The notes under the pieces are model-generated. The model worked only from the letters and a program-made list of their open reading frames with translations. It ran no database searches and had not been told where the DNA came from. This document shows, one piece after another, positions 1-10,839 of a stretch of 64,000 nt of DNA; positions within the stretch are counted from its first letter, which is position 1, and every line of letters starts with the position of its first letter. The stretch is taken from the NCBI RefSeq assembly GCF_018446385.1, contig NC_056001.1:107672436-107736435 (forward strand), written 5' to 3'. This DNA comes from Zingiber officinale (Eukaryota; Streptophyta; Magnoliopsida; Zingiberales; Zingiberaceae). The translations under genes were made by a program, and so were the position numbers.

Positions 1-1916
1 ATTCCATACAAAGAAGAAATTCAGTATTTACTTCAGTAAATCGATCATTAAGCTCTTGAAGTTGCATATCCAAGACTTCATAAAATAAACTAACCTTGTA
101 GTAGTGTAAATTGGTAACAACTGGAGCTTTACGTCTTGATCTACCCTTGAGAACATGAACTTCATTCATGTCTTGAATTATAATATCATGGCAACTACAA
201 AACATCATTATTTCATTCAATAAATCATCCCAACCATTATCTCTCATCAATTGCAACCTCTTTTTTGAGATTTTAACTTGTATCATGGCATTGACAATAT
301 CTTGATTCTTTCTCTGCAAAATCTGAGAAAGCTCATTTGTAACACCCAAAATGTTCTTCAGTAAATGCAAAGTGAAAGCAAAATCAAATGTTTCTAAAGA
401 CTCTAAAAGACCAGCAGCTTCAGCCTTTTGTTTTGATTGAGAACCATCTTCCACTACATATTCTAAAACATCATGAATAGTGGAAAAATGCAAAATTAAA
501 CTCATCAATGTGCCATAATGTGAACCCCAACGAGCATCACCAGCTTTTTTGAGCCCAGATTCTTGATTTAAGCCACGACCACTGAAAATTTCTCCATTTC
601 CAAGTGCTTTTTTAACTTCAGCCATTCGTTTCTCTCGAAACATATCTTGTCTTTTACATGAACCTCCAACTACTTTAACTACAATAGCAACCAAATTAAA
701 GAGAGAAGCAACTTGGAGATGATTTTTGCTACTGCAACAATAGTAAGCTGGAGTTGATGTGCAAAATAATGAACATAATATGCAAAAGGATTATCTTTCA
801 AAATCAAACTTTTGAGATCATTAAACTCTCCTCGCATATTACTTGCACTATCATATCCTTGTCCTCTAATTCTAGCTATACTCAATCCATAATATGAAAG
901 TAGTGATTCTATAGTTTTTTTGAGTGACAGGGAAGAAGTATCACCAACATGAACAATCCCAAGAAAACGTTCAACAACAATGCCTCTCAAATTTACATAA
1001 CGTCAAGCAATAGACATTTATTCTTTATCTGATATATCGCGTGATTCATCAACTAATATGGCAAACACTTCATCTCCAAGTTCATTCAATATGGCATATG
1101 TAGTCTCAAGACTAGCAACATTTACAATATCTTTCTGAATTTTAGGAGTAGTTAATTGATTATTTTCTGGAGCATTTTGTAAAACTACATTCTTTATCTC
1201 TTCGTTATGATCTGCAACGAATTTCAAAAGTTTAAGAAAATTACCTTGATTAAATGAACTTTCATATTCATTGTGCCCCCGAAAAGCTAACCCTTGGCGT
1301 AATAAAAATCATATGCAATCAACTGAAGCAGTTAACCTGATTCTATAAAGATTGTGAGCTTGCTCTGTTTGCCTAGTAAGAGCAACTTCAATGTGTTGAC
1401 TTTCTTTTATCAAATCTACACATTTCTGCCAAGCTTGATTATATGCGCTATTTGAACTTCCAACATGTTTAACAAAAGTCTTTTTTTTTTTCCAATTAGT
1501 AAACCCAACTGAAGTAAATGAATCTCCACCTACTTGTTTTCCAAAATCAGGTCAGAATAAGTAGCAACACAAACAAAATGCAACATCTTTACTTATACTA
1601 TATTCTAACCAATTTCCAAATTCATTAAACCAAGATGGACAAAATCTTCTTGATACTTTACCGATCTTTCTTTGTGAAAAATTATGATTGCGAGACTGAC
1701 AAGGTCCTTTATGCAAGCAAGTTCTTCTCACTTTTTCCCGATCATTAGGATCATAGTTTGAAATCTTTAACCGTAACCCAGGATCTGATTGAAGATCATC
1801 CAAATTGATTTCAACTCAAAATTTTTTAAGGGAATATGTTGTAACTCTAGATTACTTTTTTCTCTTTGACTTGTTTCTTCATTTACCATTGACTTTCTTT
1901 TGAGAAATTTATCCAT
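1..1916 (-). pseudogene. hAT-type transposase remnant (TTF zinc finger / DUF4371 class)
   Basis: Read on the minus strand, a protein of the plant 'TTF-type zinc finger with hAT dimerisation domain' class can be followed from an ATG near 1916 to the window edge. The pieces in order are: an N-terminal lysine-rich stretch; the zinc-finger block at 1803-1552 (SDPGLR near the start, later CPSWF and FCLCCYLF); the DUF4371 core at 1227-1018 (ILVDESRDISDKE) and 990-679 (GIVHV, GQGYDSASNMRGE, ending HQLQL); then a continuous reading from about 630 to 1 containing ARWGSHYGTLMSL and the segment that precedes the dimerisation domain. The C-terminus lies outside the window. Frame changes and stops (near 1800, 1550, 1010 and 680) break it into pieces, so it is not functional as it stands. 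In such elements the protein cuts and pastes its own DNA in the nucleus. Family assignment is confident; the number of disablements is approximate because I read frames by eye. Confidence 0.85.
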
Positions 1917-3098
1917 TCCTGTTAGTGTTAAGAAGAAAAAGAAATTGTTATATGAATAATTATTTGTAAATTTTGATATAATTTACTTAACTTAAATGTA
2001 ACCCTACAACAAAGAAGCTTCGCTAACAGCTTAATGACAACTAGGAAATTGCAGCAACAGCTGACGACAATATTTCAAGCCCTGCGCAGGGCCTGAAATA
2101 GCGTCGAACGCCATTCCCTGATTCGGTCGGTTTGGTTTAGGGCTTAATCGATTTGGTTTAAACTAATTGCATAACCCTACTAGTAAATACAACACTGTAA
2201 GCCTATATGATAAGGAAGTTCCTCTACAAGATTAAAATATTAACTTCTTTTCTCAGTTTTCATAATTGAGAATCCTATTGCATGTTTCAGAAATGAATAA
2301 CAGACTAACAGTGTAAGTATCTAGTCGAGAAGTTCACTTTCTTGGTCTTAAAAATGTATTCTTTTACTGTATTGTGAGTTACCTAGTAAATTAGTAATGT
2401 AACTTATGTAAGGCCAATAATATTTAATCAACCAAAATTACTAAAAAATAAGAGAAATCAAGGAATGGATTCCAACTTGTAAGCAGTAATAAATAAAATT
2501 GGGGAAGAAGAAGATACCGAGTCTCGAATCCGGTGGACAAAGCGGTGGGAATCAGGGAATGATGTTCGACACGAGGTGGATGGTGGAGGCAAGCAAAACA
2601 ACGTCAAATCCAATGAGTCGCGGCTGGGACAACAGGACAAGGCAGATTGGCGGAGGGAAGCCAACTGCCAACGCCGTAAAAGAGGGCCTCATCGTCTCGT
2701 CGATCAGCTGATGAGGTCCTGCTAATGCTTGGACTTGCTTGGAGAAGCTACGCTGCTACGGAGTATGGACTACGGAGGGCGGCGATTCAGCAAAGGGTAG
2801 AGAGTAGAGACTAGAGAACTGGAGCGGAGGAGGGAGAGGAGGGTGGAGAAAATATCAGAGTTGTCGATGAAGATGGATAAGGTTCGTCTCTGGGTTGGGG
2901 AGCACAGGTGGCATGGAGGGAGAGGGCAGCCGACAGCGAGGAGGAAAATTGGGAACGACGAACGAGGGTTGCACTTGCAAGCCCTATTTTTATTTTTCTT
3001 TTTAGTCGGGCAAGATTGTAATTTTATAATCTATATAGATATTTATGAAAAAATGAGGTGGGGCAGTTGCCCCACCAATCATTAACGAAGCTCCGCCC
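1917..3098 (-). mobile_element. 5' non-coding part and probable terminus of the minus-strand hAT element
   Basis: This stretch lies upstream of the transposase remnant. Between about 2960 and 2516 the minus strand is GC-richer, lacks a convincing long protein, and ends in a GT donor-like site (ACTCG|GTATC), so it looks like a 5' untranslated exon followed by an intron. At 3054-3098 the minus strand reads GGGCGGAGC followed by a run containing GGGGCAACTGCCCCACC, which resembles the terminus of this hAT class. I take about 3098 as the right end of the element. The left end is outside the window, so the target duplication cannot be checked. Confidence 0.5.
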
Positions 3099-3505
3099 AT
3101 GGTTGTAACTGTTTCTATTGAAAGAGTTTTTTCTACGATGAAAATTATCAAGAATGATTTGAGTAATAGGATGTGAGATGAGTAGATGAATGACAATTTG
3201 GTAGTATACATCGAGAATGATATTTTTGCCACAATTGAAAATGAATAAATTTTACAGCATTTTCAATAGATGAACACTCGTAGGACACAATTGCCTCCTC
3301 TTGTTTGTACGTCCATACCTAATATTGGTAGTTCAAGTGTCAAGAAATAGATACTTTATTGGTATGCATATATTTTTATATTTGTATCATTATCGTTATC
3401 AATTCAATACTTTTATCTTTTAATATATTTATTTGATTGCAAGAAATATTTTTTAGTCCCTTGTTGAACGCCCCCTTAAATTTTTGTCTGGATCCACCAT
3501 TGCCT
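3099..3505 (+). pseudogene. hAT dimerisation-domain fragment and 3' end of a second hAT element
   Basis: On the plus strand 3099-3243 translates as a diverged hAT C-terminal dimerisation domain (SIERVFSTMK, then LSNRM, LVVYIENDIF) with two in-frame stops, and ends at a TGA/TAA near 3245. The following sequence to about 3505 ends with GGATCCACCATTGCC after an AT-rich tail, a typical-looking terminus for this class. The fragment abuts the terminus of the opposite-strand hAT element at 3098. The simplest reading is that the minus-strand element inserted into this one and separated its 3' end from the rest. Confidence 0.65.
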
Positions 3506-3521
3506 AGATGTAACCATTATA

Positions 3522-4330
3522 CTCGTAGGACCTTCTTGGATGTAATCATACTCTCAAATCTGGATTCTACAACCTAGATTTTGAAATAAAGATTTTTAAA
3601 ATGTTCATAGCCTTGAGGCAATTTGGTAAAAGCTAATTAAAGGGCTTAGGCCTATCATATTTACTCACCAACATCATTAAAAAAGTTCCTAGGACTTACC
3701 TAATTCAAACTATATAATGATTTTAAAATTTTAGATATCAAACGAATGATGTAAGGAGCCTCAAATTTATTTAAATCAAATTTATTGTACTCATTGAATC
3801 CTCTTGTGTGTAATTATGCTCTCATACCTGAATTCTATGAACTAAATTGATAGCCACGTTTTTGAAATCTTCATGGTCTTGAAACAATTTGATACAAGCT
3901 CATTAAATGATATAGGCATGTCATACTCACTCACCACTCACTCACCAATGTCACCATTGGATTCTTAAAACTCTACTATATCAAGATTTTAAAATTTTGC
4001 TTAAAACTGGTTGATGACCTTAAACAACTCAAATATTTTCAGATCAAAATCAATATACTCCTAGGAGCCTTTTTATTGTAACCATGCTTTGAAACCTAGA
4101 TTTCATAGCTGAGATTGAGTATTGTGGGTTTTAAATCTTCACAGCCTTGGGATGTTTTCATACAAATTTATTAGAGAACTTAGACCTATCATATTTACTC
4201 ATTAATACAATCGATGGGTTCATCATAAGATTCCTTTAATTCAAACTATATTAATATTTTGAAATTTTGAATAGTATAGATTTATTAATGAGTTTTTATC
4301 CAAATTTATTGACAACCTTAAGCATCTTAA
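3522..4330. repeat. Three diverged ~268-bp tandem repeat units
   Basis: Three successive blocks begin at 3522, 3790 and 4058. They share landmarks in the same order: an opening CTC(G/A/C)T, a TGTAATCAT-like string, AACCTAGATTT-like text, a 'TTCATAGCCTTGAGGCAATTTGGTA'-type string, CCTATCATATTTACTCA, ATTCAAACTATAT and TTTTGAAATTTT. Spacing is 268 bp for both intervals. No coding potential is seen. The units are diverged by mutation and small indels. Confidence 0.7.
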
Positions 4331-4614
4331 TTTTTTTTTTAAAACCAAATTCATTTTAATCTCTAAACAAAACATATTGTGAATGTTAATAAAATAAAAA
4401 AAAACACATTAGAAAAGATCTTATCTCTATTGCTACCCTTACTTTAAAACGAGCTAAGTAACCATCGACATTGAGAATAGTCCACTGCTCAGAAAAGATG
4501 AAATATAATAAGATTTGGATATGAATTTTGATAAATATAAAATTTAAGCACGCTCAATAAATTAGGAAAAAGTTAATTAGACGATTCAATAAATTGCGAT
4601 CAATCCGAAGAGCA
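4331..4614. other. AT-rich spacer without recognised feature
   Basis: Low-complexity A/T-rich intergenic DNA between the tandem repeat and the AT-rich dispersed repeat. I see no ORF, RNA gene or element end here. Confidence 0.5.
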
Positions 4615-4985
4615 TCCATTTAAATTATTCTATCTAAAAATTATATTTTAAATTTTATACAAGATAGTTAATTTTTTTTTTATCAGTTATTCTATCTATT
4701 TTTTAAATTTAGATTTGATAAATAATTTTTTTTTAAATTTTAAAAGAAAATTCTATCTGTAAAATAATATTTCGTTTTTAATTTTTTTTCACTCATTCTT
4801 TTCTTATCTCTTTTCTCATTGATTTCATAAATATAATAAAAAAATTAATATAAGAAAAGAGAAAAATAATAAAAAATTAAAAAATTAGAAATTTAAGATA
4901 GTTGATACAGTATAATAAAAATTAATTATTTAAATTTAATAAAATAATTATTTATTTTAAATTTTAAATATAATAATAAAAAAAT
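4615..4985. repeat. AT-rich dispersed repeat (MITE-like), copy 1
   Basis: About 370 bp resembling 47590-47945: both contain a TATCAGTTA-like string, TTAAATTTAGATTTGATAAATAAT, a TCTCATT-type pyrimidine block, a mirrored AAATATAATAATAAAA tract and TTATTTAAATTTAATAAAATA near the end. The ends look partly palindromic, but I could not define a clean terminal inverted repeat or target duplication, so class is uncertain. Confidence 0.55.
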
Positions 4986-5117
4986 TGAAAATATTTTACA
5001 AATCGTATTCTCTTCGTCACGGACCATGAATGTCCTTTTGTCCTGGTTATCCATTGACTTTCATGTGAACTTCGTAATGGTCAATTTTATTGCCAATGTC
5101 CTTGTAACGGTTATGCA

Positions 5118-5634
5118 TAGGGGTGTAATTGAATCGAATCGAGTCGAGTCGAGTCGAGTCGAACTCTTGAATATTTGAGTTTGACTCATTTATAATCGAG
5201 CCGAGTTTTATTTAACGAATATATTCATGGCTCATGAGCTTATTCGACCTTTTATCGAGTCTAAACGAGCTTAATAAATATAAATCATAAATTTAAATAT
5301 TCATTAAAAATTAAATTATATATTTAGAAAAAATTATAATATTATTATTAAAATTTATAATTTTATTCTAATAAATAAATTTAATATATTTGTTTATATT
5401 ATTTTTATAAGTAGAATGTAAAATCTATAAATTCAATATCAAAATTATTATTATTTTTATTTAAAAATTATTTAATGAGCTTAACGAACGTGTTCATGAG
5501 CTAACGACACGAATATTACGAAGCTTGAGCTTGGTTTGTTTATCTTAACGAGCCACATTAAACGAGCTCAAATGAGATTTTATTCAATCGAGGTTCGAAT
5601 AGCTTGCAAGCGGCTTGGTTCATTTACACTCCTA
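5118..5634. mobile_element. hAT-type MITE with 8-bp target duplication
   Basis: The 517-bp element starts TAGGGGTGTAATTGAATCGA and ends TTCATTTACACTCCTA, so its ends are inverted copies. It is flanked by GTTATGCA (5110-5117) and GTTATGCG (5635-5642), an 8-bp duplication with one mismatch, which is the hAT signature. Four GAGTC repeats follow the left end. No transposase is present, so it depends on another element for movement. Confidence 0.8.
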
Positions 5635-5642
5635 GTTATGCG

Positions 5643-5921
5643 TGATTTTTTTTTGAATCCCATGTGCTAGGTAATTTGAAAATGAAAGGAGTTTTTTGAC
5701 AATATTAAACAGTGAAGGGTATTTTCAGAAAGCAACTACACCTTGGGGACTTTTTCAAAATTTCATTAAAAAAATGAAAAATGCATGGAAAAAATAATTT
5801 TAATATTCTTAAACAAACACGCGAGGCGGAATTTGGATTAGGGTTACTAATGCTCGCGGATTGAAAAATAGGTCGGCCGTCAGCGCCTCAAGGTGGTTTC
5901 CCTCTCATCGATCCGCCGGCG
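5643..5921 (+). promoter_or_regulatory. Upstream region of the DUF1764 gene
   Basis: Sequence between the MITE and the ATG. The last 100 bp become GC-richer (5870-5920), as expected of a 5' untranslated region. No clear TATA box is seen in the proximal 100 bp; the AT-rich stretch at 5760-5810 is a possible position. The MITE ends under 300 bp upstream of the ATG, so it may sit within the promoter. Confidence 0.4.
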
Positions 5922-6308
5922 ATGTCCGCAAAAAGTTCTAAAGAAAAAGATGCTGCGCCTGGGGGAAGGATGCAGGAGTTCAAGACTAAAACTAAGAAGA
6001 AGAAAATTGGTAACGAGATCGACGAGATTTTCCAAGGAAAGAAGAGAAAGAGTGCTCCCGTTGATGGTCAGGAAGCCAATGACGGCGTAAATAAGCTAGA
6101 TAAGGGGGCAGCGGAGAGCGGTAGCTCAAAAATGAAGGATCAGAAGAAGAGGAGGAAAGGAGCTCTGAATGAAGATTCCAATACGCCAAGCCGCCGCCGG
6201 CGTACATCTGACGGCCTCGCCATTTACTCCGCGGATGAGCTTGGTTTCGGGAAGACTGACGCCGGAGGTACCCCTCTTTGTCCCTTTGACTGTTCTTGCT
6301 GCTTCTGA
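5922..6308 (+). CDS. DUF1764 family protein, 128 aa, apparently intact
   Basis: A single-exon ORF from the ATG at 5922 to the TGA at 6306-6308. The N-terminal two thirds are lysine/arginine-rich and hydrophilic (runs of KKKK and KKRRK near residues 25-30 and 74-77), with the motif IDEIFQGKKRK near residue 33. The C-terminus has the DUF1764 signature: DGLAIYSADELGFGK, then TPLCPFDCSCCF as the last residues. The length matches the family, and the ending directly at the Cys-rich tail is expected. The basic composition suggests a nuclear or nucleolar protein, but no function is established that I can name. The family is normally encoded by a small housekeeping-type gene in plants and fungi. No stop or frameshift is seen, in contrast to nearly every other ORF here. 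The ATG is chosen because it starts the basic region and is followed in frame by the whole domain. Confidence 0.85.
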   Translation: MSAKSSKEKDAAPGGRMQEFKTKTKKKKIGNEIDEIFQGKKRKSAPVDGQEANDGVNKLDKGAAESGSSKMKDQKKRRKGALNEDSNTPSRRRRTSDGLAIYSADELGFGKTDAGGTPLCPFDCSCCF

Positions 6309-6869
6309 TCAGTAGAAGGAATTGCCAAGGTGGCTCCTTTCCGTCCGTTTATTGTCCAGTTCTTACTACCCTGAATACCATCATTCGATTGTGTTGTCAT
6401 CTGTAAACGATTGAGTTTTTTTGCAAGACAATCGAACATATTGGTGAATTTATTCGACTCATGCTTTAGCGTTTTAGATTTCTGCAAGTTCTACTTATCT
6501 TCATTCGCTTCCTATTTTCCAGTGATTAAGGGCGAAGTGCAGATGAACCTGTGATGTTTATCTACTTTATGGCGATTATGTTGTCAATTATGATCTGTTT
6601 ACAAGTCTCATTTGATACTTTTTTTCTTCTATTGCTCAATGTTCAGTAATATTGTACTTTGGTGTATGATAAAGTTTTTCTTGAACTGTTAGATTTTTTT
6701 TTTTTAAGATAACCATCAATTATTTGTTTTTTAGCTATCTTGATGCAAGTAAGGGAATCCAAACTAAGATGTCTTGAGAAGGAGTAACTTTCTTGCTCTA
6801 CTCCTCGATTTTGTTTATAGTGGATTTATATATTCTCAACCAAGTACAAGATAGAGCCAAATTTTGAGA
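6309..6869 (+). other. 3' flank of the DUF1764 gene
   Basis: T-rich non-coding sequence, plausible as 3' untranslated region in its first few hundred bases. No further exon was recognised. Confidence 0.35.
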
Positions 6870-7410
6870 TGTTTAAACTTGTTTGACAAGTTAACCGAGT
6901 CGAACCGAGTTGAGCCTAAAATGAACTAATCTTTAAAATAATTGTTCAAACTTGGTTTGGTTTAGTTTTGATGAACTTGAGCTTGACTTGAGTTTGGTTT
7001 GTAAATGTTATTGAGTTCTCAATTTAAACTTGACTTAAGTTTAGTTAGTTTAAATATTATCGAGCTTTCAATTCAAACTTGTTTGATTATTTGAAATTTT
7101 TATTTGTTTGATTGATTATTGAGGTTGATAATTCAAATTTGTTTGTTTATTTTAATTTTTTTTTGTCTATTTAGCATGTTGATAATAATTTTATTAATGA
7201 ATATGATTCATAAATATTACTTACGAATGTTGTTCATGAACCTTAATAAACTGAACACATGAGTTCAAGTTTGTTTGTTTAGTTTAACGAGTTGTTCAAA
7301 CTTGTTTATTTAATCAATTTGTATTGAACGAATATAAACAAACTTGTACCAAGCTAAATATCAAACTTGTTCAGGAACATTCGGTTCATTCCTAGTCCTA
7401 CCTGGTGTTA
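6870..7410. mobile_element. Diverged MITE-like repeat
   Basis: The stretch shares vocabulary with the MITEs at 5118 and 8637: repeated 'GAGCTTGA', 'AAACTTG', 'CGAGTCGAACCGAG' on the left and 'TCATGAACCTTAATAAACTGAAC' and 'CATTCGGTTCATTCCTAG' on the right. A clean inverted terminus and target duplication could not be set, so limits are approximate. Confidence 0.45.
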
Positions 7411-8184
7411 AAGTTCATGATATTGGATCATTATAGACCAAAAGTTATGTAGTTGGTAGATTTTTAATCTGGGAGGTAAATGGTTTCAGGCAGATATGAA
7501 ATTATACAGCAAGCTCCAGAGAAACACTTCCTGTGCTAATTCAGTATGGCCTAACATAAATTGAGAACATAAGCAGCCTTATTTTGACATTTTTTTTCCT
7601 TTTTCTCATCAGGACATATCAGCTATGGATCATTTTGTTCAGACTTTATAACTTGGTTTTGCTCAGGTTCACCTTGGCAACACACTTAGGATTGAATGAT
7701 CTTCGCATAAGAATAGTCTTTAAGGTTTGTAATACGAATAAATGAAGAAAACCAGTTAGGATTAATTTTCTAACTTGCTTGTCTCGTTAACAATCTGACG
7801 ATGTGATGAATAATGATTATCGTACGGGCTGAAAAGAGAACTTTGGAGAGAATAAGAGAAATCGAGGAAAATAAAAAGAAATCTATTGTTTTTTAGATTT
7901 TATAAAAAACCAAAATCTTTATTCAATAATAGAGAAAACAAGTGTTTATATAAATAAATTCTCTCGTAATAGGTAAAATGTAAAAAAAACATTTTAAATA
8001 TAAAAAAATTATAAATTATTAGAAATAGTAAAATAAATATTCAGAGCTTTTGAAAATATCATAAATGATATTTTTTAGGATCTAAAATTTGGCCGTTATA
8101 GATTCCATCCTGTCACAAATCTAGGTATATGAATTAGCTTCGTTTCAAGTCAAACAATGTCTTGTTTTGATACTCAGTCAAAAG
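7411..8184. other. Non-coding stretch; possible gypsy LTR remnant in its right half
   Basis: No coding feature was recognised. 7780-8110 is A/T-rich and lies directly downstream (in minus-strand sense) of the gypsy integrase end at 8185, so it could be the decayed 3' LTR of that element. No matching partner LTR is seen in the window. Confidence 0.3.
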
Positions 8185-9084
8185 TTATGACCCTTTAAAG
8201 TTCAGGAGGTCTTCGTGGGTCGATCCTACATTAGTCATCCCAGATTGAAAAGAGTTCATCCTCGAGTTCATAGTATCATCATCAGCATCCACCGAATAAG
8301 GAGTCAAGTGCTTCTTAATGAAGACATTAGAAGTTTTCAAGTGACTAGGAAGTAGTATCTCACATGGTCCAATCTTCCGATCTTTAAGTTTATTATACTC
8401 GCTTATAGGGAAATGATCACGAGTCAATATAGCTCAAACAAAGTTGCCAACATCAAAAATTATCTGACGATAATGACGGTCAACCTGAGTCTTGTACTTG
8501 GTGTTGTGCTCTTGAATAACTTGTTTCATTTGCTCATGAATACCTCGAAGATACTCTACCATCTCATCTACTTTAGAACTGAATCATCCTATATGTGAGA
8601 TTAGAGCTAAATTCAGTATCTTAGATGAGTTTCGTCTAGGGGTGCAAATGAGTCAAGTCGCTCGTGAGCCACTCACGAGTAGTTCAGTCAAAGCTTGACT
8701 CGAGCTCGGAGTTGACCAAACTCGAACCGGCTCGTTTAATATTTGAATCGATTTCGAGCTCATTTAATACTGGCTCGATGGTTTGTTGAGCTTGTTTGAG
8801 CCAGTCTAATTTAATATTCTAATATTTAAAATAATTACTATTTTAAAACTAAATAATAAGTTGAAGAGGTGTTTGTGGCTAGGGTGTTTCATTAGGTTTG
8901 TCGGAGATTGAAGGTTAGAATCCCTGTAGCTTGTTTTTTTATTTAAATTCACTGTTTTGAGTTAAGCTCGTGTTGAGCTTGAGCCCATTATTAAATGGTT
9001 GAGTCGAGCTCGAGCTCAAATTCACAAACTCGCTCGAGCTTGAGCTGAAGCTCTTTAATTTTCTCGAGCTCGAGCTTGTTAGAT

Positions 9085-10286
9085 TGTAGAGCTCGCTAGA
9101 GGGGGGAGGGGGGGGGTTGAATAGCGGTTTCAAAATTCATAGTGAGTTAGAGTAAGCAGCGGAAAAATAAGAGCAATGCTAACATGAACCAGTTTTACTT
9201 GGTTCGGAGACTTGATCGACTCCTACTCCAATGCCCGCACTCGTCGAGTGCTTTCGTTGGACAATCATTAATAGTTCGCAAAATCAGATTACAAAGGTAA
9301 GTACAAGAACTTTAGAGAGAAAATACTGACAACAATAAAAAAATCTTTAGCCGAAGGTTGTCGGAGAAGCTCCGCAGAGTCGCAGTGTCGCAGAAGCACA
9401 GCGCAGTAGAGCAGTCTTTAGAAGACGTTGTTGTATTTTGCTCCAGGGCGAGACCTTCTTATATAGGATGCTCCGAGTGCCTGGATCCCTTCCGGGCGGC
9501 CAAATCGTGACGTAGGTCCGGCCAATCAGCGCGCTCCTCATTGTGATCAGATAGAATTTTTTCCTTCCGGGCACCCAGCCGATCTGTCCGGACGCCCGGA
9601 CCGACTCCGGGCGCTCGGATCCCTTCCGAGCGCTCGGACCGCCATCTTCCAGAAAGTCCTCCTGCAAGAAAATGTTAATCCGAGGCAAAATAAAAGTTAT
9701 ACTACCCTGCAAAACAAAAGTTAGCACAAATATAATAAAAGAGTAGTAATTAGATTCTGTCTCACTGAGACTGGAATCTAATCATGATCTCAACTTAGAT
9801 TTCCAAAATGGTTATAAGTTGGATCGATGCCTACTATTCTCTCAAACGGGGAACACGTCCTCACCAAGTCACTCCCCTCAAGTGACTTAACTTACCTGTC
9901 AGACGTTCGGTCAGCCCGTTGACCCGTCTGGACTTCTTGCCAGTTATCTGGTCAGCCCGTCGACCTAGCTGGACTTCGTGCCAGACATCAGGTCAGTCCG
10001 TCAACTAGTCTGGACTTCGTACCAAACATCAGGTCAACCCGTCGACCAGTCTGGACTTCGTGCGAGCTATCAGGTTGGCCCGTCGACCTAGCTGGGATTC
10101 GTGCCAGCTATCAGGTTAGTCCGTCGACCTAGCTGGACTTCGAGCCAGCTATTAGGTCAGCCCGTCGACTTAGCTGGACTTCTCCTGCACACTTATTCAA
10201 AGTATTAGATCACAACGAGACTAACTTAACCTACTTTGTCATTCATCAAAACCTGAGTTAGACCATTAGTGCTAGCCACACCAATA
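9085..10286 (-). mobile_element. Solo LTR (family of the LTR at 62980), minus orientation
   Basis: Reverse-complement similarity to 62980-64000 is evident: the end GTGCTAGCCACACCAATA mirrors TGTTGGTGCGGGTAGCAC; the text about ATGAATGACAAA, the 41-bp units, the GACTTAGATTCC-type block, the GC-rich GGGCGCCCGG-type strings, and the CAACGAAAGCACTCGACGAGTG block recur in the same order. No PBS or internal sequence is attached on either side, so it is a solo LTR. The expected 5-bp duplication is unclear: TAGAT on the left, GAGCC or TAGAG on the right depending on the exact end. Confidence 0.7.
9895..10180 (-). repeat. 41-bp hairpin repeat array in the solo LTR
   Basis: Six full units are spaced exactly 41 bp (arms starting 9940, 9981, 10022, 10063, 10104, 10145), preceded by a partial unit at about 9899. 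Each unit has an outer arm pair, for example CCAGCTA at 10104-10110 with TAGCTGG at 10130-10136, around an inner GGT(C/T)/GACC pair. See the matching array at 63079-63290. Confidence 0.85.
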
Positions 10287-10839
10287 GAGCCGACCCAAGC
10301 TCGGCTCATTTACACCCCAAGTTCCGTCCATATACAACATCATAAGGACTCAAATAATGTGGTCTTATTTCTTGATCTGTTATAGGTAAATTTTGCTTGA
10401 GATAACCCTAAATCCCACTGCTTTAGTTTAGTTCCTAACACCTTAGAAAATTGCCTAAGGATCTTCGATTCATCATCTCAATCTGTCCATCTATCGGGTG
10501 GTGGCAGACATTGAACTAAGGAGTTTTAGGAATAAGTAAGAGAGTGTACAAGTCTGTATTGGTGAGAATCTCTTTAGACCGCTGGCATACAGAACATCGA
10601 TTTATAAAGTCAGTCACATCACTAGTCAACATGGGCTAATAAAAATTAGCACGTCTTATCATGTCTAAAGTGTCTCTTATTATGAAGCTTACTCATAATT
10701 TGTTGTCTCAGTGAATAATCTGGAACATAAAATTGCAATCCGCGAAATAGATAACCATTATGCAAAATAAAATCGTGATAATGATCATCATGTACCTCTT
10801 GGAATATCCTTCCAAATGAAAGGTCAGTTGTGTACATAT

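Larger units (their letters stand above)
8637..10320. mobile_element. hAT-type MITE (interrupted) with 8-bp target duplication
   Basis: Left end TAGGGGTGCAAATGAGTC, right end GGCTCATTTACACCCCAA, inverted copies of each other. Flanks are GTTTCGTC (8629-8636) and GTTCCGTC (10321-10328), an 8-bp duplication with one change. The interior has repeated GAGCTCGAGCT strings. A 1.2-kb LTR sits inside it at 9085-10286, so the original MITE was about 480 bp. It belongs with the MITE at 5118. Confidence 0.75.
8185..10839 (-). pseudogene. Ty3/gypsy integrase remnant, split by a MITE
   Basis: Two minus-strand blocks belong together. At 10837-10646 the translation gives the zinc-binding part of integrase (ILHNGYLFRGLQ, VPDYSLRQQIM, HLG-type end HFRHDKTC). 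From 10640 to 10329 come degraded pieces of the catalytic core (a HPQTDGQ-like HHPIDGQIEMMNR, then SPYDVVYG). The chain resumes at 8600-8185 with EMVEYLRGIHEQ, QHNTKYK-type text, YNKLKDRKIGPCEI and LPSHLKTSNVFIKKHL, the C-terminal integrase region. The MITE at 8637-10320 separates the blocks exactly. Much of the catalytic core is missing and several stops occur. The upstream part of pol is replaced by the element that starts at 10840. Confidence 0.75.

Noticed and set aside
2499-3085. Short plus-strand open frames at 2499-2711 and 2843-3085
   Set aside because: No family likeness; they run opposite to a region that looks like the 5' untranslated exon of the minus-strand hAT element.
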